This document shows, one piece after another, positions 56,321-64,000 of a DNA stretch of 64,000 bases. Source of the stretch: Alphaproteobacteria bacterium UBA3612 (GTDB taxonomy: Bacteria > Pseudomonadota > Alphaproteobacteria > Sphingomonadales > Sphingomonadaceae). A program made the translations under genes and the position numbers. The stretch's first letter is position 1, and the number at the start of each line of letters is the position of its first letter. Under the pieces are notes generated by a model that saw nothing but the letters and a program-made list of their open reading frames with translations, was not told the DNA's origin and did not search any database. The stretch lies in the NCBI GenBank assembly GCA_002375465.1, contig DFLT01000008.1:101687-165686 (forward strand), in the 5' to 3' direction.

Positions 56321-57640
56321 ATGATGCAGTTTAGACTGTCTGCACTTTCGCCTTTGGGACAGTCGCTTGTCCGCAATGCTGGTGCAATGTTTTCCGGCAA
56401 TATGACATCGAGCGTCTTGGGGCTGCTCTCCGTTATGGCGGCTGCCCGAACGCTTGAACCAAAGCTGTTCGGAGTGCTCACCCTAATCGTTACATACGCA
56501 ACGGTCATGGACCGTCTATTGAATTTCCAGTCGTGGACCGCCGTGGTGCGCTTCGGAGCGTCGGCGCGAGAGCGTGGCAAACAGGAGGAGATGCTCGCGG
56601 TTGTTAAGCTCTGTATTTCAGCCGACATTGCGACTGCTTGCCTGGGGACGGTGATTGCTATCGGCGTGGCGCCCCTCGTGGCGGGCCATTTTGAGTGGAC
56701 CGAGCGGGATGTGATATTTGTTCAGATTTATGCGCTCACTATCGCGACAAATATAGTCGGTGTTACGACCGGCCTTTTACAATTAGAGCGCGACTTTAAG
56801 CTGCTTGCCAGGTTAAATGTTCTTGGCGCCATATTAAAAGCCGCGTTTAGTCTGCTTGGCTTTGCTGGAGATTTTGGGTTACCTTATTTCGTAATTTCAT
56901 GGTTGATTGCCGACCTGCTAAAGAACAGTTCGTTGCTATACGTCGGTATTACGCTTCTTCAACGACTTGGTCTACTCGGTTTTTGGCGGGGGGATACCCG
57001 TCAGGTAGAAGGTGGCCGCAGGCGAGCGTTGAAATTCCTGTTGGTTACCAATCTTGTTGCCAGCCTTAAAATGTCCATTCGCGAGTTGGATGTACTATTG
57101 GTAGGTGCAATCCTAGATCCGCGTGGAGCGGGTATCTACAAGATCGCAAAGCAATTCGGCTCTACCCTGAGTAAGCCCGTCGATCCTGTGAATGTCGTAA
57201 TTTACCCTGAGTTTGCGTCGCTTTCAGCTTCTGGCGATGACAAGAGATTTTGGCGGTTGTTTGCTCGTGTGACGATTGCGACAACGGTTATCGCGACAGT
57301 TATGCTGATCCTACTGGCAATTGTCGCCAAGCCACTGATTACCCACACGGTGGGCTCGGAATATCTTGCGGCGGTTCCAGTGGTCATTCTATATGCAACA
57401 GGTGTGCATATCGCTATTTCAACGATAGCATTTTATCCCGCGCTTACCGCCTTGGGGTACGAAAACCGTTCTCTTTTAGCGATCTCCGTGGGCACCGCCA
57501 TTTACTTTTGGGCGCTGTATCTGCTAACGCTCAATTACGGTCTGCTCGGAGCCGGCGGCTCCTATTTCGTTTTCTACATAGTGTGGAGTGTTATAATGTC
57601 TCTCTCGTTGCGCGCCGCGAGGGTGGGAGGGCGTCGATGA
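56321..57640 (+). CDS. wzx: Polysaccharide flippase (Wzx/oligosaccharide transporter)
   Basis: A 439-residue integral membrane protein with about 12 hydrophobic helices spread over the whole length. The start LVRNAGAMFSGNMTSSVLGLLSVMAAARTLEP matches the RfbX/MOP-type flippases (shown in two parts: RNAGAMFSGNM and VMAAARTLEPKLFGVL). It should move a lipid-linked repeat unit across the inner membrane. AAGGAT precedes ATG 56321, and a second ATG follows directly. The stop overlaps the next start. Codon use is more AT-rich than the core genes. Confidence 0.88.
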   Translation: MMQFRLSALSPLGQSLVRNAGAMFSGNMTSSVLGLLSVMAAARTLEPKLFGVLTLIVTYATVMDRLLNFQSWTAVVRFGASARERGKQEEMLAVVKLCISADIATACLGTVIAIGVAPLVAGHFEWTERDVIFVQIYALTIATNIVGVTTGLLQLERDFKLLARLNVLGAILKAAFSLLGFAGDFGLPYFVISWLIADLLKNSSLLYVGITLLQRLGLLGFWRGDTRQVEGGRRRALKFLLVTNLVASLKMSIRELDVLLVGAILDPRGAGIYKIAKQFGSTLSKPVDPVNVVIYPEFASLSASGDDKRFWRLFARVTIATTVIATVMLILLAIVAKPLITHTVGSEYLAAVPVVILYATGVHIAISTIAFYPALTALGYENRSLLAISVGTAIYFWALYLLTLNYGLLGAGGSYFVFYIVWSVIMSLSLRAARVGGRR

Positions 57641-58362
57641 GCAATCGATATTTCCTGCCCAAAGATTATCAAGGCAATGAGGCTCGGATTACGTTTGATA
57701 ATGAAACCGAAACCTACTGGGACGCAAGACGCCTCGGCAATTCTTTGCGGTATCAGCATCAGGTTTATGCCTTAGCGTCTAAGTTGATTTCAGAACATAG
57801 CTTTCAGACCGTCTTTGATGTAGGATGCGGCCCGGCCAGTAAGCTTGCTTGGCTGCATTCCAGGCATCCCGACGTCCATTTTACCGGCTTCGACCAGCCA
57901 AATGCCATCGCTTTTTGCCTCAAACATTACGATTGGGGTGAGTGGCGTGCAGACGATTTTGACCACCCGGAGCCGTTTGGCCAAAGTGAAAAGGCCGATC
58001 TAATTATATGCTCGGACGTGATCGAGCATTTAACCGACCCCGATCATTTACTCGATTATGTCATGCAACGCATCAAACCTGATGGCATGGTACTTTTTTC
58101 GACACCTGATCGAGAGCGTCTATATAGTAAAATATCGAAAAAGCCGCGAAATCCATACCACATCCGCGAATGGGCCGCTTTAGAGTTTATATCCTATCTT
58201 CGGAACTACGGATTCGAAATTGTACACACGGAGCATCAACTCCCTGTGCGAATGGCGGTTACCAAAACCTTTTGGGCACAAGTTGTAAGACGAGCTTTCC
58301 GAGGTCAGTCAATTTTTTACAATTTTGTTTGCCTCGTGACGCTTGCCCACAAGAAAAAGTAG
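57637..58362 (+). CDS. Class I SAM-dependent methyltransferase
   Basis: A 241-residue methyltransferase. Motif I is VFDVGCGPAS (59-68), an acidic residue ends the next strand (FTGFDQPNA), and the post-motif region is ICSDVIEHLTDPDHLL, typical of UbiE/COQ5-like enzymes. The substrate is probably a sugar or glycan intermediate, judging by context. The ATG overlaps the flippase stop by 4 bases, and GGGAGG lies upstream. A truncated second methyltransferase lies directly after it. Confidence 0.85.
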   Translation: MSNRYFLPKDYQGNEARITFDNETETYWDARRLGNSLRYQHQVYALASKLISEHSFQTVFDVGCGPASKLAWLHSRHPDVHFTGFDQPNAIAFCLKHYDWGEWRADDFDHPEPFGQSEKADLIICSDVIEHLTDPDHLLDYVMQRIKPDGMVLFSTPDRERLYSKISKKPRNPYHIREWAALEFISYLRNYGFEIVHTEHQLPVRMAVTKTFWAQVVRRAFRGQSIFYNFVCLVTLAHKKK

Positions 58363-58882
58363 ACCTGCCGTGCTTATTGTGTTTTGTCATCGGGTCATCG
58401 TGCACACACCCGATCCCAAAGTGACGCTCGATCATATTTTACGCTTTGTGAAGCCCGATGGAGCCGTCTTCGTACACTCCTATTCCCGCGATATATTCCA
58501 GATGACGCGGTGGAAATACGTCTTGCGCCCAATAACCAAACGTATGTCGCCGGAACGGCTATCTCGCATGATCCATCGCGCGGTACCCGTTATATTTCGA
58601 TTAACTCAAGTCCTAAATAGATCGCGGCTAGGGCGCCGAATTTCATGGCATTTTTTACCCTTTCTAAATTACTCGGCAAAGCCGGAGTTCTCAGGGATGA
58701 GCGATGTTGCCATGTTGGAATATGCTGTACACAATACCTTCGACGCATTGAGTCCGCCATACGACAGTCCACTATCTGAGCGCGATTTTAAGGAGGCTGC
58801 TGACATGCACCTTAAAGGTGATTGGGAGGTTGAGACCGGCTCAGCGATCACTTTGCAACGCAGTCGCGTGGCAGAACCTTGA
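58363..58882 (+). pseudogene. 5'-truncated methyltransferase remnant
   Basis: The frame is open from 58343 (TTG) to 58882, but only its last ~165 codons look like protein of a known kind: CHRVIVHTPDPKVTLDHI, LRFVKPDGAV and later PYDSPLSERDFKEAA resemble the C-terminal half of class I methyltransferases (the ...HTPDP...LKPGG pattern). The N-terminal SAM-binding motif is missing. Homology begins within a few codons of the preceding gene's stop, before any good ATG (first is 58502). It is most simply a gene remnant left by deletion. A short functional protein is less likely. Confidence 0.65.
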
Positions 58883-58894
58883 TAGGGGATAAGC

Positions 58895-60697
58895 ATGTGC
58901 GGACTATTTGGCGTCGTGCGCCTTGGCAGCAACTCGCGCCCGATTGATGAACAAACGAGGGCACGGGCCCGCCGTGCTTTGCATACGCTTGAGCACCGCG
59001 GGCCAGATGCGTGGGGCGAATGGTATGACGAGCGCGCTTATATCGGCCATCGTCGTTTAAGCATTATCGACACATCCACGCACGGCCTGCAGCCGATGGT
59101 ACAGAATAGGTCTGGACATGTCCTTTCCTTTAACGGCGAAATCTACAATTTCGCGTCGTTGCGGGATGAATTGGTTCGCGATTATGATTTTGAAAGCTTC
59201 ACCGACTCCGAAGTCCTTCTACATGGCTATAACAAGTGGGGAATGTCTGGGCTTCTGGAACGTATCGAGGGAATGTTCGCCTTCGTTATTTACGACCCTC
59301 GTCAGCGAAAATTGCATCTGGTGCGCGACCGCGTCGGTATTAAACCTTTATATTATGGTATATGGTCGTCGCAAATTACCTTTGCTTCAGAACTGAAAGC
59401 AATCGTTGAGTTCAGTGAGCTAGGAGATTTGGAGCACGACACGACCGCTCTTTATGATTTTCTTACTTACGGTTATGTCCCTACGCCTAAATCGTTGTAC
59501 CGGCAGGTTCAAAAACTGCCGGCTGCCCGGCATTTGGAAATTGATGTTGATACAGGAATTCGACGAGAAACGGCGTACTGGTCGCTAAATGACAGTATCG
59601 ACAACGTAGAGAACCCTGGGCTATCTGAAGAACTAAACCATTTGCTGAAAACGTCCGTTAACGAGCAGATGGTTGCAGATGTTCCTTTGGGGTTCTTTTT
59701 GAGCGGAGGGATAGATTCCAGTGCCGTAACCGCAGCCGCGGCTTATCATGGCGCGCGCCAGAAGACATTTAGCATTGGATTTGACAGCGAACGTTACGAC
59801 GAAACCCCTTTCGCCCAAATGGTGGCGGATCGTTACGAAACGGATCATCTTCGTAGTATCCTATCTGAGGAAGCATCTGGGGCTATAGCTGAGGATGTTA
59901 TCCGGAATTATGATGAGCCGTTTGCCGACAGTTCGGCAGTCCCTACCTATTTCGTTTCCAAACTCGCTGCTGAAAGTGTCAAAGTGGCGTTAACAGGCGA
60001 CGGCGGTGATGAAGTTTTTTGCGGTTATAATTGGTACCGACGCTTTGCCCGTGCGCAGGGGAGAATGGTCCGGTTTCCCCAATTTGTGCAGCCACTGACT
60101 CGCTATTTACGGAGGAGGAACGGGCATAGTGAACGTCGACCGATTTCGGCTCGTCTCTCCGAAAGACTGGAGTACGATCATCTCCTGACCGGCTTTGACC
60201 TGTATGCGCGACTAATGGGAGGATTAATCGCGCGCGAGAAAAGCAACTATCGTCGATTTTGGGAAATTCCTGACGATTATGACGATTATTGGCAATACCG
60301 AGCATTCTACAGAGAAGATTTACCGCTGTTTACTCGCATGCAGTATCTCGATTTTCACACTTATCTCCCGGACGATATCCTAACTAAAGTTGACCGCGCA
60401 TCTATGATGGTGTCGCTAGAAACACGAGTTCCTCTACTTTCCACGCCGATAATTGAATTTGGTTTCGGAATTTCTGAGCGATCAAGGCTGCTGAACGGAA
60501 GATTAAAAGGCGTGTTAGTAGCGTCTCAAAGAAATGAACTCCCCTCAGCTATCCTCGATCGCCCTAAAAAAGGATTTAGCGTTCCAAAACAGCAATGGAG
60601 CTCTGGATTATTTTTAAAAGGGCGCACTTTTGGCGAGAATACTCTGCACCAAATGTATGGAGAGTTAGTGCCAAATGAAGCGGGGATTGCTCTGTGA
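58895..60697 (+). CDS. asnB: Asparagine synthase-like glutamine amidotransferase
   Basis: A 600-residue class II amidotransferase. After Met removal Cys2 is the nucleophile (MCGLFG), the Ntn domain contains GHRRLSIID and SFNGEIYN, and the synthetase domain has the PP-loop SGGIDSS (270-276). Later conserved stretches are FLSGG, GDGGDEVFCGY and ETRVPLL. In glycan clusters such proteins amidate sugar acids as often as they make asparagine, and context favours the former. AGGGGATAAG precedes ATG 58895. Confidence 0.92.
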   Translation: MCGLFGVVRLGSNSRPIDEQTRARARRALHTLEHRGPDAWGEWYDERAYIGHRRLSIIDTSTHGLQPMVQNRSGHVLSFNGEIYNFASLRDELVRDYDFESFTDSEVLLHGYNKWGMSGLLERIEGMFAFVIYDPRQRKLHLVRDRVGIKPLYYGIWSSQITFASELKAIVEFSELGDLEHDTTALYDFLTYGYVPTPKSLYRQVQKLPAARHLEIDVDTGIRRETAYWSLNDSIDNVENPGLSEELNHLLKTSVNEQMVADVPLGFFLSGGIDSSAVTAAAAYHGARQKTFSIGFDSERYDETPFAQMVADRYETDHLRSILSEEASGAIAEDVIRNYDEPFADSSAVPTYFVSKLAAESVKVALTGDGGDEVFCGYNWYRRFARAQGRMVRFPQFVQPLTRYLRRRNGHSERRPISARLSERLEYDHLLTGFDLYARLMGGLIAREKSNYRRFWEIPDDYDDYWQYRAFYREDLPLFTRMQYLDFHTYLPDDILTKVDRASMMVSLETRVPLLSTPIIEFGFGISERSRLLNGRLKGVLVASQRNELPSAILDRPKKGFSVPKQQWSSGLFLKGRTFGENTLHQMYGELVPNEAGIAL

Positions 60698-61782
60698 AGA
60701 TTGCTTATACCGCTGCTTCCATGGTGCCCTCGCTCGCTGCAAATAGTGTGCATGTGATGCGTATGGCATCGGCATTTTCTCGAGCGGGTCACGATGTGAC
60801 GCTGTATTTGCCAAAGATTAATTATAATGACGAGGCAACGACGTTCGAACATTATGGTACGGAAAACACATTCTCAATCCAACGCGTACTATGGCCAAAG
60901 ATTCGTGGGCGTGCATACGTGTTTGCTGCTCAATCGGTGCGTCTAGCCAAGAAAGCTGGATGCGATCTTTTTTATTCCCGTTCGATTGCAGCCAGCGCCT
61001 TTGCGATCGGCGCTGGGTTGCCGACAGTCTTAGAAATGCATGGGCCTTACACAGACAAGTCACTGGTCGAACAGATGCTATTCAAATGGCTTATCCGCCA
61101 GAGATCTTTCTCAAAACTCGTCGTAATAAGTGGTCGTTTAAAGAAATGGTTCGAGGAAAATAACTCCGTGCTACATGGTCGAATCACATGCGCGCATGAT
61201 GGGGCCGATATTGGCGTAAAACCCGCACCAGCTAGCGGGCCTGTTCAAAAGGCGGGATATTTCGGCGGACTTTACGACGGTCGTGGCATCGACGTCATCC
61301 TGAACATGGCCAGATGTACGCCCAGTATCGATTATATTATCTACGGTGGTACGGAAGAGGATGTCGCGCGCTGGAAGCTGGCGGCGCAAACTGTCACGAA
61401 TTTTTATTTAAAGGGACATGCTCCCCCCGGCAAGGTCATGTCGTTAATGCGGCAGTGCGATGTCTTGCTGGCTCCCTATCAAAATATTGTAGCTGTTTAT
61501 GGTGGAAGCGGTAACACGGTGCAATGGATGTCGCCTTTGAAATTATTTGAGTATATGGCCGCCGGCCGCGCGATTATTTGTTCTGATGTACCCGTGCTCC
61601 GCGAAATACTGACGCCTTGTGAGACCGCGATAATGCCCGAAGCGGCGGAAGTGAATCAATGGATTGCAGCGATATCCGCTTTGGATAGCCCGGATCTCAG
61701 GACCAAACTGCAGACCCGCGCATATGAGCGTGTTGAGCGCGAGTTTAGCTGGAACAGGCGCGCTGAAAACGTCCTGCGTTGA
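60694..61782 (+). CDS. Glycosyltransferase, GT4-like
   Basis: A 362-residue GT-B enzyme. The N-terminal half begins KIAYTAASMVPSLAANSVHVMRMASAF and the acceptor-side EMHGPY loop follows. The C-terminal nucleotide-binding motif is WMSPLKLFEYMAAGRAIICSD with the Glu of the EX7E type in LKLFEYMAAG. It should add one sugar to the growing unit. Start GTG 60694 overlaps the asnB stop (GTGA). Donor and acceptor unknown. Confidence 0.88.
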   Translation: MKIAYTAASMVPSLAANSVHVMRMASAFSRAGHDVTLYLPKINYNDEATTFEHYGTENTFSIQRVLWPKIRGRAYVFAAQSVRLAKKAGCDLFYSRSIAASAFAIGAGLPTVLEMHGPYTDKSLVEQMLFKWLIRQRSFSKLVVISGRLKKWFEENNSVLHGRITCAHDGADIGVKPAPASGPVQKAGYFGGLYDGRGIDVILNMARCTPSIDYIIYGGTEEDVARWKLAAQTVTNFYLKGHAPPGKVMSLMRQCDVLLAPYQNIVAVYGGSGNTVQWMSPLKLFEYMAAGRAIICSDVPVLREILTPCETAIMPEAAEVNQWIAAISALDSPDLRTKLQTRAYERVEREFSWNRRAENVLR

Positions 61783-62885
61783 TAGCTTCGCTCGATCTTT
61801 TGATTAGCAGTCTGCGTTTGGGCGGGGCCGAACGCATGTGTACCGTAATCGCAAATCTATTTGCGGAGCGAGGATATTCCGTACGGGTCGTGGTATTGGA
61901 TGATGGGGATGGGCCGTTGCGTGCTGACCTAGCCAAAAATGTACCCGTCCTCGCGCTCGGAGTTCGGCGCGCGCGCTATGCTGTACCGCCACTTTATAGA
62001 TTTTTGCGACAGAGCGCAGCGCCACAAGTGCTGGTATTCAATCATCAATTATTAGCGATGCTTCTGTGCTTACGCCCAATTGCTCGCAGCAAAACGCGGT
62101 TCGTGCTGCGTAACATCAGTACATTATCGGAGAAGCTAGCGGCAGAGCGATCATTATGGCACGGGAGGGTTGTTCATGGCCTGGCTCGGTATACCATCGC
62201 CCGCGCTGATCATGTGATTGCCCAGTCTGAAGGAATGGCGCTTGACCTGGTCGCCAATTACGCCGTGCCTGAGGAAAATATTACCGTAGTCAATAATGCC
62301 GTTTCGCCGCAAATGTTGCTAAAGCGCGGGGACAAAATTCATAAAAGACGAGGCTATGAGGTGGTATTTGTAGGAAGGCTTCATGCCGTTAAGGACTTAT
62401 CGCTGCTGCTGAACGCCTTTGTGCGCTTAAAATCCGTTTTGCCGTCCGCTTTTTTATCGATCTACGGCGATGGGCCGGAGCGAGACGCTTTGGTCAGCCA
62501 AGTGACGAAACTTGGTCTCGAAGCCTCCGTGTTTTTCCACGGCCAGGTTGCGAACGTGGCAGATTGCTATACCCGTGCGAATGTAACGGTACTGACATCT
62601 CTTTACGAAGGTTTTCCCAACTGTTTAATTGAGTCAATCACAATCGGGACGCCGATTGTGTCGGTAAACTGTCGCTCCGGACCGTCAGAAATTATAAGGC
62701 CGGGAAGGAATGGCTATATAGTTCAGACGCGTCATCCGCAAGATTTCGCTGACGCGCTTTTACTAGCGTCTCGCACGCATTGGGATCCTGAAACTGTTCG
62801 CGCGACCTCAACAAAATTTAAGCCAGACTTCGTATTTAGAAAATACGAGCAAATATTATTTCCTGATAGGAACTCAGTTCAATGA
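61779..62885 (+). CDS. Glycosyltransferase, GT4 family
   Basis: A 368-residue GT-B enzyme. The N-terminal LRLGGAERMCTVIANLFAERG is typical of GT4, VVFVGRLHAVKDLSLLLNAF opens the nucleotide-binding half, and EGFPNCLIESITIGTPIVS carries the EX7E motif. The TTG start at 61779 overlaps the preceding stop as TTGA; the next ATG is too deep in the domain. It is coupled to the following methyltransferase by an ATGA overlap. Confidence 0.9.
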   Translation: MIASLDLLISSLRLGGAERMCTVIANLFAERGYSVRVVVLDDGDGPLRADLAKNVPVLALGVRRARYAVPPLYRFLRQSAAPQVLVFNHQLLAMLLCLRPIARSKTRFVLRNISTLSEKLAAERSLWHGRVVHGLARYTIARADHVIAQSEGMALDLVANYAVPEENITVVNNAVSPQMLLKRGDKIHKRRGYEVVFVGRLHAVKDLSLLLNAFVRLKSVLPSAFLSIYGDGPERDALVSQVTKLGLEASVFFHGQVANVADCYTRANVTVLTSLYEGFPNCLIESITIGTPIVSVNCRSGPSEIIRPGRNGYIVQTRHPQDFADALLLASRTHWDPETVRATSTKFKPDFVFRKYEQILFPDRNSVQ

Positions 62886-63670
62886 TAGCGAAGACTGATC
62901 GGCCTTGCCCCTTTTGTAAGGCGCGGCAAGTCGTGCCTGTTGTCGAGTTGCGGCCAAACGACGGACATACCTACCGAATCGTCAAATGCACAAAGTGTGA
63001 TTTTGTCTTTACCGCCAATCCATTTGAAAGTACCCATGCTAGGGGTGCCAACACCACACTTCGTGAGCGTCGCCAGCCTGCCGTACGCCATTATCGGATC
63101 GAGGGGCTGCTTCGAGCGCTGAAATTGCCGGGAGTGCCGCCGCGAATTGTTGAGGTCGGCGCTGGCCACGGACTTCTAGCCGATCTTCTGAGACACGATT
63201 TCGATTATTGTGGCTATGAGCCTAATAAAGAACGGGCCGAACTTTGCCAGGAACAAGGACTAAACGTAACTAATACGTCTTTCGACCGAACGACAGCCGG
63301 CGAAGAGAGCGTTGATGGGATTGTCATCGACAATGTGCTCGAACATGTGTCCGACCCAGAACGTATGATAGCGGATAGCTACGTGGCCTTGAAGAGGGGC
63401 GGAGTCCTTATCGTCATCGTCCCGTCGATCCGGGACGTACGCCGATTAATGCCAAAATGGCGTCGCAGGCATCATTTTCAGCGTGTACACATTAATTATT
63501 TTAGTCCGGAACACCTACAAGTGATGCTAGTTCGCAATGGATTTAAACCTTGCCAATTTGGATTTCGTGGGTTTGACAAGTCCACGGCGCGATTGATTCC
63601 ATACGCGCTCGCCGATACATTTGGTTTGCACCCGCTAGGTTTATATTATTACGCCATCAAGACCGCTTAG
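62882..63670 (+). CDS. Zinc-ribbon class I methyltransferase
   Basis: A 262-residue protein with a four-cysteine knuckle (Cys9, Cys12, Cys36, Cys39) before the methyltransferase core, where motif I is VEVGAGHGLL (90-99) and the central strand IDNVLEHVSDPERM follows. This C-x2-C plus methyltransferase layout is common in sugar C- or O-methyltransferases such as NDP-hexose modifying enzymes. It is the last complete gene of the cluster; the IS end lies about 90 bases downstream. Confidence 0.85.
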   Translation: MIAKTDRPCPFCKARQVVPVVELRPNDGHTYRIVKCTKCDFVFTANPFESTHARGANTTLRERRQPAVRHYRIEGLLRALKLPGVPPRIVEVGAGHGLLADLLRHDFDYCGYEPNKERAELCQEQGLNVTNTSFDRTTAGEESVDGIVIDNVLEHVSDPERMIADSYVALKRGGVLIVIVPSIRDVRRLMPKWRRRHHFQRVHINYFSPEHLQVMLVRNGFKPCQFGFRGFDKSTARLIPYALADTFGLHPLGLYYYAIKTA

Positions 63671-63761
63671 AGCCCGCTTGAGAAAGTGATTGACCGGGTT
63701 CGGTATGAGTGATTCAAGCCTGGGATGTGAACCGGAGCGAGCCGTGACCGGAGGGCGGTCC
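63671..63761. other. Junction segment before the IS, possible IS remnant
   Basis: About 90 bases between the last cluster gene and the IS3 end. It begins gagcccgcttgagaaagtga and has GATTCAAGC and GGATGTGAACC. This resembles left ends of IS5-type elements I recall, but no transposase frame follows and the likeness is unverified. Confidence 0.3.
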
Positions 63762-64000
63762 TGAACCGCCTTGGGTTTGCCGGAGGCCATTTGGTTTAAG
63801 TTACGCGGCCATGGGGACGTCGTCCAACATGGCATAATATCGTTGCTCGGCTTCTGCTGGCGGAATGTTGCCGATTGGCTCCAGCAATCGCCGATGGTTG
63901 AGCCAATCGACCCACTCCAGCGTGGCGAACTCTACTGCCTCGAAAGATCGCCATGGGCCCCGTCTGTGGATCACTTCGGCCTTGTAAAGGCCATTGATCG
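63762..64000 (-). mobile_element. IS3-family insertion sequence, right part only
   Basis: The terminal inverted repeat starts tgaaccgccttgggtttgcc at 63762, followed by the transposase end on the minus strand. The rest lies beyond the window, so the other inverted repeat and the target duplication cannot be checked. Confidence 0.8.
63801..64000 (-). CDS. IS3-family transposase (integrase core), 3' fragment
   Basis: Only the last 65 codons are in the window. The reading INGLYKAEVIHRRGPW, then WVDWLNHRRLLEPIG and ending DVPMAA, is typical of the C-terminus of OrfB-type IS3 transposases, including the end of the DDE core. The start and the catalytic triad are outside. The stop lies 39 bases inside the element's end. 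Confidence 0.85.
   Translation of the reverse strand, partial: INGLYKAEVIHRRGPWRSFEAVEFATLEWVDWLNHRRLLEPIGNIPPAEAEQRYYAMLDDVPMAA

Noticed and set aside
63641..63835. 64-residue open frame on the minus strand
   Set aside because: Crosses the IS end and the methyltransferase stop, and is in the wrong frame for the transposase.

Overview
The window looks like a stretch of an alphaproteobacterial chromosome, most likely from the order Sphingomonadales. This rests on the gene content (DUF1244, GapR/DUF2312, the FYDLN-type TIGR02300 protein, petABC, and the aroA/cmk/rpsA/ihfB/lapA/pyrF/trpFBA/accD/folC neighbourhood) and on high GC. A hand count of one core line (48601-48660) gives 43 G+C of 60, against 25 of 60 in a line from the right-hand cluster (60601-60660). 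The order is inferred from recognised families, not from a database search.

Region by region: 1-5.9 kb holds a low-molecular-weight phosphatase, an RNA 2',3'-cyclic phosphodiesterase, a TesA-type esterase divergent from a YbbA/YbbP-type ABC exporter, and a Bax-inhibitor-1 protein with a strong terminator. 6.3-13 kb holds ClpA, a coupled membrane-anchored coiled-coil protein, and a fused 5-oxoprolinase. 13-17.6 kb holds YchF, a MaoC hydratase, and a sulfur/methionine salvage group (MetY, Apt, MtnP). 17.7-20.5 kb is the cytochrome bc1 operon. It diverges from a hemF-alr-mlaE-mlaF-NifU-like-DUF423 run (20.7-25 kb). 25-31.7 kb has a YdjM-like membrane protein, a CYTH-like unknown, a PaaG-type isomerase, an Atm1-type exporter, an L,D-transpeptidase and Prs.

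31.8-38.1 kb has aroK-aroB-pgeF in one direction and, divergently, a 41-codon membrane peptide, an exported helical protein, a Xer recombinase and accA. 38.1-43.1 kb has gapR, a REP-like inverted pair, DUF1244, pyruvate kinase, a Rieske oxygenase and an AmpG-like permease. 43.1-49.6 kb is a tightly overlapped lapA-pyrF-trpF-trpB-trpA-accD-folC-glycosylase operon. 49.8-55.6 kb is ihfB, rpsA, cmk and aroA, interrupted by an oppositely oriented wecB and a 50-codon membrane peptide. A TIGR02300 gene and tRNA-Ala(GGC) follow.

Directly after the tRNA the base composition falls and a polysaccharide cluster begins: flippase, methyltransferase, truncated methyltransferase remnant, asparagine-synthase-type amidotransferase, two glycosyltransferases and another methyltransferase. 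It ends at an IS3-family element cut off by the window edge. This looks like a horizontally acquired surface-glycan locus. No CRISPR array, prophage or classical defence system was seen. The best candidates for something undescribed are the ClpA-coupled anchored coiled-coil protein, the exported helical protein coupled to xerD, the L,D-transpeptidase with a degenerate second catalytic-like domain, and the REP-like pair.
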